A stretch of DNA of 64,000 nt from Aerococcus viridans (GCF_001543285.1 NZ_CP014164.1:1302001-1366000), one strand, 5' to 3'. Shown: positions 17,775 to 26,415, counted from the stretch's first letter. Numbers and translations are program-made. The notes: generated by a model from the letters alone, not told the origin.

Positions 17775-18749
17775 ATGAAATTAGGAATATTAGGTGCTGG
17801 TAAGATTGTCGTAGATTTCCTGTCAATGGTCCACGATATTCCAACTATAGAATTGGTTGCCCTTTTGTCATCTGAAAGATCTTTGGCTAAAAACCAAGCG
17901 ATGGCGGACGACCACGGAATCAACCATGTTTTCACGGACCTAGACGCCCTATTAGCTAGCGATATCGATACCATCTACGTAGCCTTGCCTAACCATTTGC
18001 ATTATGAATTTGCGAAAAAGGCACTCTCAGCCAATAAAAACGTAATTTGTGAGAAGCCATTCACCTTAAACTTGGCAGAACTGGAAGAACTGGAAGCCAT
18101 CGCTCTGGAAAAAGATTTGGTATTAGTAGAAGCGATTACCAACCAACACTTCCAAAACTTCAAAGCATTAAAAGCAGATTTAACTAAACTAGGGACTATT
18201 AAAATCGTTGAAGCCAACTACTCACAATATTCAAGCCGGTATGATGCTTTTATGGACGGTGAGATTTTACCAGCCTTTGATCCAAAAAAAGCTGGTGGTG
18301 CCTTGATGGACATCAACATTTATAACGTCCATCTCTTAGTCGGCCTATTCGGTGCGCCGAAATCAGCCACCTATTATGCCAATGTAGATCGGGGAATCGA
18401 TACATCAGGCATGTTGATCATGGATTTTGAAGATTTTAAAGCGGTCTGCATCGGGTCAAAAGATACCGACGCCCCAATTAAATCAACCATTCAAGGACGA
18501 AACGGTGCCTTAATTATCGATGGCCCAACCAATTCATTGGCTTCTTATGATTTGGCCTTGCGCGGAGGGTCTTCACAGACAACCGACAAACGAATTCACA
18601 ACCACCGCATGTATGAAGAATTTGTTGAATTTGAAGACATCATCCGTACTCACGATATGGACCGGGTTAAAGCAAACTTAGCCCACTCTAAGGCGGTTAT
18701 GGCAGTCATTGACCAAGCACTTGCTTCAGCAGATCTACAACTAGGATAA
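17775..18749 (+). CDS. Gfo/Idh/MocA family oxidoreductase
   Basis: 324 residues. Rossmann start KLGILGAGKIVVDFLSM, substrate loop TIYVALPNHLHYEFA, hallmark NVICEKPFTLNLAEL and C-terminal domain with GGALMDINIYNVHLLVGLFG. More similar in pattern to the minus-strand family member at 14714-15661 (both have DMGVYN/DINIYN) than to its direct neighbour. The ATG at 17775 is seven bases behind AAGGA. Second gene of a two-gene unit closed by a strong terminator. Confidence 0.9.
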   Translation: MKLGILGAGKIVVDFLSMVHDIPTIELVALLSSERSLAKNQAMADDHGINHVFTDLDALLASDIDTIYVALPNHLHYEFAKKALSANKNVICEKPFTLNLAELEELEAIALEKDLVLVEAITNQHFQNFKALKADLTKLGTIKIVEANYSQYSSRYDAFMDGEILPAFDPKKAGGALMDINIYNVHLLVGLFGAPKSATYYANVDRGIDTSGMLIMDFEDFKAVCIGSKDTDAPIKSTIQGRNGALIIDGPTNSLASYDLALRGGSSQTTDKRIHNHRMYEEFVEFEDIIRTHDMDRVKANLAHSKAVMAVIDQALASADLQLG

Positions 18750-18769
18750 TAACCACTAAAGTATACGAC

Positions 18770-18812
18770 AAAAGCCTATGGCATCCACGATGGGGACCAT
18801 AGGCTTTTCCTT
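18770..18812. terminator. Bidirectional terminator between Gfo/Idh and GDPD genes
   Basis: AAAAGCCTATGG and CCATAGGCTTTT form a 12-bp perfect stem with an A tract before and T tract after it, serving the two convergent transcripts. Confidence 0.88.
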
Positions 18813-18818
18813 TGTAAA

Positions 18819-19556
18819 TTATTTTGATGCGTTTAAAGTTTCTAGTCCTAAGACCACATCATCGGTAATAATATTGGTTACTTTAGCATTAATTAGTTTT
18901 TCCATATCTTCAGATCGGTTTACTGTATAGGTGTTAATCCCGATATTGTTGGCTGCAAGATTGTCAAAATCTTCTGACTCTAAAGTCATGAAGAATGGGT
19001 GATAAAATTCATGCTCGTGACTAGTCGAATAATCACCTGGTTTCAAAATGCCACTCATCGTTAAAAGACCCGTTTTTAAGGCCGAATTTACCTTTTTGGC
19101 TTCATTCATGGTGTGGTGTTGGAAGGAAGATAAGACTACTCGATCAATTAGGTCATATTGTTGAATCAGGTCATTCACCTTTTCAACTAGACCATCATAA
19201 CGGAAAATATTGGTTTTTAATTCAATATTGACCATGATGTCCAAGGGTTGGAACCACTTGAAAAATTCTTCGAGTGTTGGAATTTGAATGTCTTCATTTT
19301 CTTCAACTTGTCCTTGGAATTTGCCATAAAAATAGAAGGTTTTTAATTCCGCTAAGGTCATGTCCTTGATAAAGCCCGTGCCATTTGACGTCCGGTCAAT
19401 GGTTTCATCGTGACAAATCACGACCTGTTCATCGCTCGTTAATTGAACATCAAGCTCAATACCCGTAATATTAAACTTAGCTGCTTCTTTAAAAGCTAGC
19501 ATGGTATTTTCAGGGAATAACTTTGAATAGCCTCGGTGGGCAATAATGCCAGTCAT
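18819..19556 (-). CDS. Glycerophosphodiester phosphodiesterase (GDPD)
   Basis: 245 residues. Catalytic start GIIAHRGYSKLFPENTMLAF (His-Arg and Glu), metal site ELDVQLTSDEQVVICHDETIDRTSNG and C-terminal NTYTVN. It hydrolyses glycerophosphodiesters such as glycerophosphocholine or glycerophosphoglycerol to glycerol-3-phosphate plus an alcohol. No signal peptide is visible, so it acts in the cytoplasm on imported diesters. It is the last gene of the Ugp-like ABC operon, which supports that substrate class for the transporter. Confidence 0.93.
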   Translation of the reverse strand: MTGIIAHRGYSKLFPENTMLAFKEAAKFNITGIELDVQLTSDEQVVICHDETIDRTSNGTGFIKDMTLAELKTFYFYGKFQGQVEENEDIQIPTLEEFFKWFQPLDIMVNIELKTNIFRYDGLVEKVNDLIQQYDLIDRVVLSSFQHHTMNEAKKVNSALKTGLLTMSGILKPGDYSTSHEHEFYHPFFMTLESEDFDNLAANNIGINTYTVNRSEDMEKLINAKVTNIITDDVVLGLETLNASK

Positions 19557-19567
19557 AGGTTCACTCC

Positions 19568-20692
19568 TTATTCTTCGTGGTAACGACGGTTTAAAATTGA
19601 ATTACCTGTAGTTTTATCAAATAAGTATGCTTTATTTATATCAATTTGTAGATACACATCAGCATGTGTTGGCACTCTTCTTGCTGGACTTAAGCGCGCT
19701 GTCATTTCACGTTCTGAAGAATGGAAATCAAAGTAGACGAAGGTATCTGCTCCCACTTGTTCAACATTTTTAGTTTGCACTAAAATAGTCTGGTTATCAA
19801 AACGGTCATTCTTATATTCAAAGTGCTCTGGGCGTAACCCAATTTGAATTTCTTGACCAGTTGCTTCTACTAAAATGTTATCCTGCATCTCTTGAGCTAA
19901 TGGGAAGATTTCCTCGCTTGATTCAATTGCTATACCATTTTCCGTTTTCACTAAACGACCGTTTATTAAGTTCATTTGTGGACTGCCAATGAATTCCGCA
20001 ACAAAACGGTTTACTGGATTATTGTATAAGTTTTCTGGTGTATCAAATTGTTCAACGCGACCAGCATTTAAGACTGCAATACGTGTCCCCATTGTCATCG
20101 CTTCGGTTTGGTCATGTGTGACATAGATGAAGGTAGTTTGTAATTGACGGTGCAATTCAACGATTTCAGAACGCATCGATACACGTAATTTCGCATCCAG
20201 GTTTGATAGTGGTTCATCTAACAAGAAGACTTTTGGATTACGTACCATCGCACGACCTAAAGCCACACGCTGACGTTGTCCACCAGATAAGGCACCTGGC
20301 TTCTTGTCTAAGTATTCAGTTAGTTGTAGTGGTCTCGATACTTCTTCAACTTTTGCATAACGTTCTTTTTTCGAAATACCTTCCATTTTCATTGCGAAGG
20401 CAATATTGTCACGAACATTCATATGTGGGTATAAGGCGTATGATTGGAAAACCATCGCGATGTCACGGTCTTTTGCAGGTACGTTGTTGACAACCTCATC
20501 ACCAATACGTAATTCCCCTTCAGAAATAGTTTCTAATCCTGCGATCATACGTAGGGTAGTCGATTTGCCGCAACCAGATGGTCCTACAAATACAATAAAT
20601 TCTTTATCTTCGATGTCTAAATCGATATTATGGATTGCTTTAAATTCATCTTCATAAATTTTACCGACTTTATTTAATTGAACTTTTGCCAT
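19568..20692 (-). CDS. ugpC: ABC transporter ATP-binding protein, UgpC/MsmK type
   Basis: 374 residues. Walker A GPSGCGKSTTLRMIAG, Q-loop VFQSYALYPHM, signature LSGGQRQRVALGRA, Walker B VFLLDEPLSNLDAKLR, H-loop THDQTEAMT, then the C-terminal TOBE regulatory domain (about 235-374). Such CUT1-family ATPases energise carbohydrate or glycerol-3-phosphate import and are often shared between systems. The ATG follows GGAGG. It lies between the permease and the GDPD gene. Confidence 0.92.
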   Translation of the reverse strand: MAKVQLNKVGKIYEDEFKAIHNIDLDIEDKEFIVFVGPSGCGKSTTLRMIAGLETISEGELRIGDEVVNNVPAKDRDIAMVFQSYALYPHMNVRDNIAFAMKMEGISKKERYAKVEEVSRPLQLTEYLDKKPGALSGGQRQRVALGRAMVRNPKVFLLDEPLSNLDAKLRVSMRSEIVELHRQLQTTFIYVTHDQTEAMTMGTRIAVLNAGRVEQFDTPENLYNNPVNRFVAEFIGSPQMNLINGRLVKTENGIAIESSEEIFPLAQEMQDNILVEATGQEIQIGLRPEHFEYKNDRFDNQTILVQTKNVEQVGADTFVYFDFHSSEREMTARLSPARRVPTHADVYLQIDINKAYLFDKTTGNSILNRRYHEE

Positions 20693-20704
20693 TTTATCCT
20701 CCTA

Positions 20705-21592
20705 TTAACCTTTCACTGCCCCTGCAGTTAAACCTTTAACCATGTTCTTAGATCCGATAACGAAGATGGCTAGACTAGGTATCATTGAAATAATAACACC
20801 CGCTACCATTAAAACTAATGATTGTGAGTCTACACTATTCAACATTGAAATCCCAATTTGAACAGTTCGCGCATTATCGTTATTCGTTACTAGTAACGGC
20901 CACATATACATGTTCCAACCTGCAAGGAATGACTGAACGGCCATTGAACCAAGCGTTGGTCTCAGTAATGGAAACATAATTTCAAATACAAATCGTAAAT
21001 CTTTACACCCATCCATTTTAGCTGCTTCATAAATTTCATAAGGGAAGTTTTGTAGCGCTTGTGTACATAAAAAGATGTTAAATGCTGAAGCCATAAATGG
21101 CAGGATCAACACAATAATTGAATCATTTAAGCCCCAACCAGATACCATCAAGAATTGAGAGATAATTACCGCTTCACCTGGTACCATCATGGTAGAAAGG
21201 ATTATGGCATACACTAATTTACTGCCTTTGAAATTTACAAATCTGAAAGCAAAACCGGCTAATAAGGATGTCAGAATCTGCAATAAGGTAACAGATGTTG
21301 CTACGATAATTGAGTTGACGATATAACGACCTAAAGGGGCGATATCAAAAACTTGAACGAAGTTTGTTAACGTTGGGTTTTGCGGGAATAGAATTGAATT
21401 TGGATCATATAATTCAGCTGATGGTTTCAAGGCCATTAATACGGCATAAATTAAAGGAAACATCATAAAAAGCCACATGATAACGTTAAGGACAATTACG
21501 CCTATTCGTTGAACGCTTTGCTGCATCAAATATTTTTGATCTTGTTTATTACGGTTAGTGACTGCTGTTGAAATTGCATGCGTGCTGGCCAT
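20705..21592 (-). CDS. ugpE: ABC transporter permease, UgpE type
   Basis: 295 residues, six predicted membrane spans, with the coupling-helix EAA motif EAAKMDGCKDLRFVFEIMFP near residue 195. CUT1-family inner permease subunit. Its ATG overlaps the stop of the upstream permease gene in TAATG, so translation is coupled. Confidence 0.9.
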   Translation of the reverse strand: MASTHAISTAVTNRNKQDQKYLMQQSVQRIGVIVLNVIMWLFMMFPLIYAVLMALKPSAELYDPNSILFPQNPTLTNFVQVFDIAPLGRYIVNSIIVATSVTLLQILTSLLAGFAFRFVNFKGSKLVYAIILSTMMVPGEAVIISQFLMVSGWGLNDSIIVLILPFMASAFNIFLCTQALQNFPYEIYEAAKMDGCKDLRFVFEIMFPLLRPTLGSMAVQSFLAGWNMYMWPLLVTNNDNARTVQIGISMLNSVDSQSLVLMVAGVIISMIPSLAIFVIGSKNMVKGLTAGAVKG

Positions 21593-22485
21593 TATTTATT
21601 ACTCCTTCCTCGAATGATGAACATGATAATAGTTAAAATCATAATGATGACGAATAAAACAACTGATTCTGCTGAGGCAAATCCATACCGGTAATTCATA
21701 AAGGCATTCTTGTAAATATCGTAAACAATTACGTTCGTTGCTTCACCTGGACCTCCTTTAGTCAAGATATTGATTTGACCGAAACCTTGGAAGGCGTTAA
21801 TCACATTGGTTACAATAACAAAGAAGAAAGTTGGCCCTAATGAAGGAATGGTAATATTGATAAATTTTTGAAAACCGTTGGCACCATCAATTGAGGCACT
21901 TTCATATAAAGAATCATCAATACTCGCTAATCCAGAAGAGAAATATAAAAAGTTCATCCCTGAATTTAACCAGCCAGTTAAAATCCCTACAACTACAAGA
22001 GACCATGCCGGATGAGTTAAAAGGTTCTGATTAGTGCCGATTAACTTGTTTACAATCCCTACCGTCGGGTTTAACATGACTTGGAAAATCATTGCCATAC
22101 CTGCAGATGCAATAGCCATTGGCATCGCATACGAGGTAGAGAAAAATCTAATCCCAGGAAATGACCGTTGACATAGCATAGCCGCTATTAGTCCGACTGT
22201 CACACCAAAAAGTACAACAATCAAAACAAACTGGAATGATACTATCATAGAGTTCCAGAATGATTTACTGGCAAATAATTCAGCATAGTTTCTCAATCCA
22301 AGAAACTGAGACATTTGACCGAAAGAATCTGTTAGATATAGCGAACGGAAAATCGTTTGGATAAAAGGCCAAAACATAAATATTGTTAAAACTAACAAAG
22401 CTGGTAACAAGTACATATAAGGTTGGATTCGTTCACCCAAGGTCTTCTTCGCTTTAATGATTACAATTTCATCTGTACGTTCCAA
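21592..22485 (-). CDS. ugpA: ABC transporter permease, UgpA type
   Basis: 297 residues from a TTG start at 22485, which sits seven bases behind GGAG; the frame is open 18 codons further up, through the hairpin, without a ribosome site, so the longer form is unlikely. Six membrane spans and the coupling motif ESASIDGANGFQKFINITIP near residue 205. CUT1-family permease partner of the next gene. The N-terminal ERTDEIVIIKAKKTLGERI is cytoplasmic. Confidence 0.9.
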   Translation of the reverse strand: MERTDEIVIIKAKKTLGERIQPYMYLLPALLVLTIFMFWPFIQTIFRSLYLTDSFGQMSQFLGLRNYAELFASKSFWNSMIVSFQFVLIVVLFGVTVGLIAAMLCQRSFPGIRFFSTSYAMPMAIASAGMAMIFQVMLNPTVGIVNKLIGTNQNLLTHPAWSLVVVGILTGWLNSGMNFLYFSSGLASIDDSLYESASIDGANGFQKFINITIPSLGPTFFFVIVTNVINAFQGFGQINILTKGGPGEATNVIVYDIYKNAFMNYRYGFASAESVVLFVIIMILTIIMFIIRGRSNK

Positions 22486-22507
22486 AATTGTGCTCCTTTC
22501 AAAATAT

Positions 22508-22538
22508 AAAACAGCCGGAAAAAGCTTCCGGCTGTACA
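22508..22538 (-). terminator. Intra-operon hairpin between binding-protein and permease genes
   Basis: ACAGCCGGAA/TTCCGGCTGT is a perfect 10-bp stem with a 5-nt loop, followed on the minus strand by TTTATATTTT. It starts 15 bases after the binding-protein stop and would give partial termination or 3'-end protection, so that more binding protein than permease is made. Confidence 0.75.
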
Positions 22539-22549
22539 AAGTCTAAATC

Positions 22550-23896
22550 TTATTGATTCGTCGCATTGTAGTTCTCAAGCGCTGCATTTGTTTGATCAGC
22601 CATATTTTGAACTGCCTCTTCTGCAGTGATTTCATCATTTAATAGACGCTCTAATTCTGCTTCGAAATACATACGTGCTTCTTGGTTTACACCAGATAAA
22701 GCACCTTGATCTTCAGGTGTTGCATCATGTAATTGGTCAATCGCTGTTTGGAATTGAGGGAATTCTGCTAGGTTATCTTTGAATACTTGCTCGCCGTTTG
22801 CATTCTTGTTAACTGGGAAGTAACCCGTGTCTGCATTCCATTGTGCTTGAACTTCAGGTGTTACTAGGTATTGCATGAAGTCCCAAGTAGCATCTTTCTT
22901 AGCTTCGTCTTCAGATTCGATCATCCATAGAGACGCACCACCGATTGAAACCCCACCTTCATCTTCCGCAGATAGTGCTGGGAAGTATGCCGTACCCACT
23001 TCGAAACGACCGTCAACTTCTGTTAAGATTTGGCGTAATGTTGCTGTTGAAGCTAAAGTGATTGCTGATTGACCTGAAACAAATTCAGCTTGTCCACCTG
23101 TACGTCCTACGTTAGGTGCAACACCTTCGTCCTGAGCTTTTTTCCAAGTCTCTAAGGCACGTAACATGCTACCGTTTTGGTCAAATACAACTTCTGTTGG
23201 TGTAGCTTCACGGCCGTTACCATTGTTATACATATCTTCTTCAGTTTTGTTGATGAATTGCTCGATGTACCAACCATAGATAGTTAATGACATTGGCATT
23301 TCAACGCCTGCTTCAGTTAATTGTGGTGAAATTTCAATAATTTCTTCAAATGTAGTTGGTACTTCTTCGATACCAGCTTGCTCAAATAGGTCCGCATTGT
23401 AGTACATTAACGGTGTAGATGAGTTGAATGGCATAGAGTATAAAGTATCATCTTTCGTATAGTAAGCTAATAAGTTTTCTTCTAAGTCACCTAATTCAAA
23501 TCCAGATTCGTCAACGTAATCCTGAACAGGTACTGTTAAACCTGAGTCGATCATGAATGTCATCCCTTGTTCAAATACTTGAACTAAGTCGGCACCAACA
23601 TCAGAACCAGAGGCAGATGAACGTAATTTTGTTAATGTTTCATCATAAGTTCCTTGATATTGCGCATTGACGAAAACTTCATCTTGCGACTCGTTATATT
23701 GGTCAACGATTTTTTGTAGTGCTTCACCAGTAGACCCACCCATACCATGCCAGAATACTAATTCAGTTTCGCCCTCTGCAGCACCAGTAGATGAGTTAGA
23801 TGATTCAGAACCTGCACTAGCATTTCCACATGCAGCTAATAATGCAGCTGATAATAACCCCACACCAAAGCGCATAATATTCTTGTTAAATTTCAT
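22550..23896 (-). CDS. ugpB: Extracellular solute-binding lipoprotein, UgpB type
   Basis: 448 residues. Signal peptide with lipobox LLAACGNASAG (lipidated Cys near residue 23), Ser/Glu-rich linker, then a family-1 binding fold starting ELVFWHGMGGSTGEALQKIV, which resembles glycerol-3-phosphate-binding UgpB (FWHAMGG-like motif), and SIGGASLWMI near residue 325. First gene of the operon binding protein-UgpA-UgpE-UgpC-GDPD. Substrate inferred to be glycerol-3-phosphate or a glycerophosphodiester from the GDPD neighbour; another carbohydrate cannot be excluded. Confidence 0.88.
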   Translation of the reverse strand: MKFNKNIMRFGVGLLSAALLAACGNASAGSESSNSSTGAAEGETELVFWHGMGGSTGEALQKIVDQYNESQDEVFVNAQYQGTYDETLTKLRSSASGSDVGADLVQVFEQGMTFMIDSGLTVPVQDYVDESGFELGDLEENLLAYYTKDDTLYSMPFNSSTPLMYYNADLFEQAGIEEVPTTFEEIIEISPQLTEAGVEMPMSLTIYGWYIEQFINKTEEDMYNNGNGREATPTEVVFDQNGSMLRALETWKKAQDEGVAPNVGRTGGQAEFVSGQSAITLASTATLRQILTEVDGRFEVGTAYFPALSAEDEGGVSIGGASLWMIESEDEAKKDATWDFMQYLVTPEVQAQWNADTGYFPVNKNANGEQVFKDNLAEFPQFQTAIDQLHDATPEDQGALSGVNQEARMYFEAELERLLNDEITAEEAVQNMADQTNAALENYNATNQ

Positions 23897-24308
23897 TATC
23901 CTTATTTCCTCCCGAAAATTGATCTCAAATTTTTAACTCCGCTATTTATCTTAAACTACCAATATTAACTTCCAATCAATTTTCAGTATTAGTTTTGAAA
24001 ATAATCAGTAAAGTCTTTAATTCGAAATTTTTACACTTATTTGACTTTTTATATTTATAAAAAACGATAAAAAGCCTTTTATTATCAACTAAATAAAGGC
24101 AAATATACCGCTATACCAACTTTGATAAATATATTTTGTGTAAAGATTGTATATATATCTTTACAATTTCACGCCATAAATGGGTATTTTTAAACCGTCA
24201 AATGGCTTATTGTTTATGCTAAAGTCATTCTTATATGTTTATACTTTAATTTTTAAGCGTATTTAGATTACTATATAAGAAATTAATGATGTAGGAGGAT
24301 GGTCATTT
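23897..24308. promoter_or_regulatory. Divergent control region of the ugp operon and the GNAT gene
   Basis: A 412-base AT-rich gene-free stretch. Two structures stand out. At 24074-24100, GCCTTTTATT pairs with AATAAAGGC; read on the minus strand it is followed by TTTTTATC, a terminator-like hairpin upstream of ugpB. At 24140-24164, GTAAAGAT and ATCTTTAC form an inverted repeat with a 9-nt centre, a candidate operator. Promoters cannot be assigned securely in such AT-rich sequence. Confidence 0.5.
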
Positions 24309-24821
24309 ATGGCACGATTACAGCAATGCACCCTAGCCGATGTAGATGAGTTAAGAGCTGTCTCAATCGAAACTTATACGGACACTTTTGGGGAATTTAA
24401 TTCGGATGAAAATATGCGGATTTACTTGGAGGATGCCTATAATCGAAGCAAATTAGTAGCAGAATTAGAAACCGCCAATAGTCAATTCTTCTTTTTGAAG
24501 GAGAATAATGAAACTATGGGTTATCTTAAATTGAATGTGGGCGAAGCACAGTCAGAATATAAGGGCGACAATCTTCTTGAAGTCGAAAGGATTTATGTGC
24601 GAACAGCTTTTCTACGCCACGGATATGGCACAAAATTAATTCAAGCTGCTGAAGAAATTGCACGTAGTCTAGGTGTGGCTGGTATTTGGTTGGGCGTATG
24701 GGAACATAATCAACGCGCACTTAATTTTTACAGCAAAATGGGCTTTCGCCATATTAGTCAACATTCCTTCTTCATGGCAGACGACGAACAAATAGACTTG
24801 ATTTATTATAAAGAATTATAA
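24309..24821 (+). CDS. GNAT family N-acetyltransferase
   Basis: 170 residues of the Gcn5-related fold: N-terminal LADVDELRAVSIETYTDTFG, acetyl-CoA loop VRTAFLRHGYGTKLIQAA (the R/Q-x-x-G-x-G/A motif) and C-terminal HNQRALNFYSKMGFRHI. The N-terminal ETYTDTFG segment is typical of spermine/spermidine-acetyltransferase-like (PaiA) members, so a polyamine substrate is possible but unproven. AGGAGGATGG precedes the ATG. Monocistronic. Confidence 0.88.
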   Translation: MARLQQCTLADVDELRAVSIETYTDTFGEFNSDENMRIYLEDAYNRSKLVAELETANSQFFFLKENNETMGYLKLNVGEAQSEYKGDNLLEVERIYVRTAFLRHGYGTKLIQAAEEIARSLGVAGIWLGVWEHNQRALNFYSKMGFRHISQHSFFMADDEQIDLIYYKEL

Positions 24822-24907
24822 GACACAAAAATCCCCAGACAGTATAGGGGACCCTAAATGTTAGTCTAAATTTTGGCTCTTCGTCAAATAGGACTGATGA
24901 GTAATAT

Positions 24908-24942
24908 CTGCCAGGTAATCATTAGATTGCCTGGTTTTTTAT
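24908..24942 (+). terminator. Terminator-like hairpin
   Basis: CCAGGTAATC/GATTGCCTGG is a 10-bp stem (one wobble) with loop ATTA and a following T6, about 90 bases behind the GNAT gene. Confidence 0.75.
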
Positions 24943-24996
24943 ATACTCTTTTCCATTATTCATTTTTATCTTTATACTATGCTTTTGGAGCAGCCC

Positions 24997-25155
24997 TTAG
25001 GCTGCTTGTACTACCGATATTTCATTTAGATATAGCTTGTTCGTCATTAATATTCTAGTTCTAAAATTTTGGAAGTTTCGGTATCCATAGGCTGTCCGTT
25101 TTAAGACCTTAATATTATTATTCAAAGTGATTTGGGATTTAGGCATGATATTGGA
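24997..25155 (-). pseudogene. C-terminal relic of an ISL3-family transposase
   Basis: Leftward translation from about 25155 reads NNNIKVLKRTAYGYRNF then QNFRTRILMTNKLYLNE to a stop at 24997. This matches the C-terminal block of the intact ISL3 transposase in this window (NNKIKLIKRTGFGYSNFHHL, RARILVQFKLN) with diverged residues, so it comes from a different, older element. A possible terminal repeat (GGCTCTTCGTCAAATAGGAC, near 24875) lies beyond the C-terminal end. The rest of the gene is gone. Confidence 0.75.
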
Positions 25156-25274
25156 CTAAAGGTTCAAATTTTAGTGAAACTTAGGCTTCAATTTTGAAAC
25201 TTTGGGTATCAAAAAGGGCATAACACACTGTCATACCTTTCTTAAACTTATTAAAATGAATGTTTATAATCTTA

Positions 25275-25748
25275 CTAATGGTCCTTATATACCTCAATTG
25301 ATGATGTTAAGTTTTCTTCATAATTTTTAGACATTAAATCCAAGTACATAACATCTAAAACAAAAATCATCGCCGTATAGGTACCAATCGACTCAACATT
25401 AAAAACATGATTCTTATCATCAATCACAATATATTCATGACATATTTCTTTAAGCGTTACTGATTTGCGACCACCAATTTTTATGATGTGAATCCCATTT
25501 CTACGTTGGTTTAATCGATCTTTTTCCGAGATTTCCTTTATCAATGTCATACGCAAATCGCTATAGCCCGACAAGTCTAGTCTTTGAAATAATCGTAAAA
25601 CGGTTGCCTTACTCGTATAAGAATTACTACCCAATTCAGTTGCAGTCAAATTTTGAATTTTTGTAGGATTTTTTAAAATATAATCTGCAATCTGTCGTTT
25701 GGAATTGGTAAAACCTTCTTTGCTTTCTAATCTTTCTAATAACATCAT
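25275..25748 (-). CDS. Shortened RpiR-family regulator (HTH domain, most of SIS domain missing)
   Basis: 157 residues instead of about 280. The first 80 are an intact HTH_6 domain (NSKRQIADYILKNPTKIQ, TSKATVLRLFQRLDLSGYSD). The normal linker and phosphosugar-binding SIS domain are reduced to a C-terminal piece (TYTAMIFVLDVMYLDLMSKN) that resembles the last SIS helix. The frame remains open, so the loss looks like an in-frame internal deletion. It may bind DNA without responding to sugar phosphate, or be a decaying gene. An IS relic lies directly behind it. Confidence 0.7.
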   Translation of the reverse strand: MMLLERLESKEGFTNSKRQIADYILKNPTKIQNLTATELGSNSYTSKATVLRLFQRLDLSGYSDLRMTLIKEISEKDRLNQRRNGIHIIKIGGRKSVTLKEICHEYIVIDDKNHVFNVESIGTYTAMIFVLDVMYLDLMSKNYEENLTSSIEVYKDH

Positions 25749-25869
25749 AAATTTCCTGCAAAATATGTATCACTTTTAATATTCATCTTATTAAAAAGTT
25801 TGCAATAACACTAAATTTATCATCGGCTATTAAATTTTAAAATTTTTCATATTTGAATATATTTGGCAT

Positions 25870-25913
25870 CCTTGACCTAGGTCAAGGTAGAAACGCTTAC
25901 TAGAATCTATACT
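25870..25913 (+). promoter_or_regulatory. FNR-type operator and promoter of the ohr gene
   Basis: CCTTGACCTAGGTCAAGG (25870-25887) is a perfect 18-bp palindrome whose core TTGAC-N4-GTCAA is close to the FNR/FLP box TTGAT-N4-ATCAA. The -10 is TATACT (25908-25913), giving a start near 25920 and placing the centre of the palindrome close to -41.5, the classical position for Crp/Fnr class II activation. No good -35 hexamer exists at normal spacing, as expected for an activated promoter. The Crp/Fnr gene is directly downstream. Confidence 0.75.
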
Positions 25914-25943
25914 AAAGTTATCAAACGAAAAGGAGTGTTCAAT

Positions 25944-26390
25944 ATGTCTGATTATCAAAAAATTTACGAAACAGAAGCTACAAATACAGGTGGTCGTGAT
26001 GGTTTTAGCTATTTAGAAGATGGCTCTTATGAAGTAAAAATTACTACCCCTAAAGAAATGGGGGGTTCTGGAGCTGGCCAAAACCCTGAGCAATTGTTTG
26101 CTTTAGGTTATAGCGCTTGTTTTCACGGTGCTTTAGAAATTGTTAAAGGTCAACACAAAGTGCGTGAAGATTCACAAGTTACAAATATTGTGCGCCTATA
26201 CAAGAAACCTGATGCTGTAGACTTCCAATTAGCTGTAGAAATTACTGTTGCTATTCGTGACCTTGACACTTTAGAAGTTCAAAAATTAGCGGACGAAGCA
26301 CACAAGGTTTGCCCTTACTCTAAAGCAGTTAGCGATTCAATTGAAGTAACTGTTCGCGCAGTAAATTACGACGCTAGCAAAGAAAAATAA
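25944..26390 (+). CDS. ohr: Organic hydroperoxide resistance protein, Ohr/OsmC family
   Basis: 148 residues. Starts MSDYQKIYETEATNTGGRDG; the two redox Cys are in GYSACFHGAL (about residue 54) and KVCPYSKAV (about 118), and the N-terminal Arg (GGRDG) is the third catalytic group. Ohr reduces organic and fatty-acid hydroperoxides in the cytoplasm using dihydrolipoamide. The ATG at 25944 follows AAAGGAG. It precedes a Crp/Fnr regulator instead of the usual MarR-type OhrR, and its promoter holds an FNR-type box. Confidence 0.93.
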   Translation: MSDYQKIYETEATNTGGRDGFSYLEDGSYEVKITTPKEMGGSGAGQNPEQLFALGYSACFHGALEIVKGQHKVREDSQVTNIVRLYKKPDAVDFQLAVEITVAIRDLDTLEVQKLADEAHKVCPYSKAVSDSIEVTVRAVNYDASKEK

Positions 26391-26415
26391 GCTTAAATTG
26401 CACACAACTCTCAAT

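Larger units (their letters stand above)
24822..25274. other. Gene-free stretch with terminator and relic IS sequence
   Basis: Holds a terminator-like hairpin (24911-24940) and the C-terminal relic of an ISL3-type transposase (24997-25155). The remaining bases show nothing I can assign. Confidence 0.6.

Noticed and set aside
24873..25058. 61-codon plus-strand frame behind the GNAT gene
   Set aside because: It crosses a terminator hairpin and the opposite strand of the ISL3 relic.
25888..25905. CcpA (cre) site overlapping the ohr promoter
   Set aside because: GAAACGCTTACT matches only part of the consensus, with a mismatch at a key position; too weak to list.
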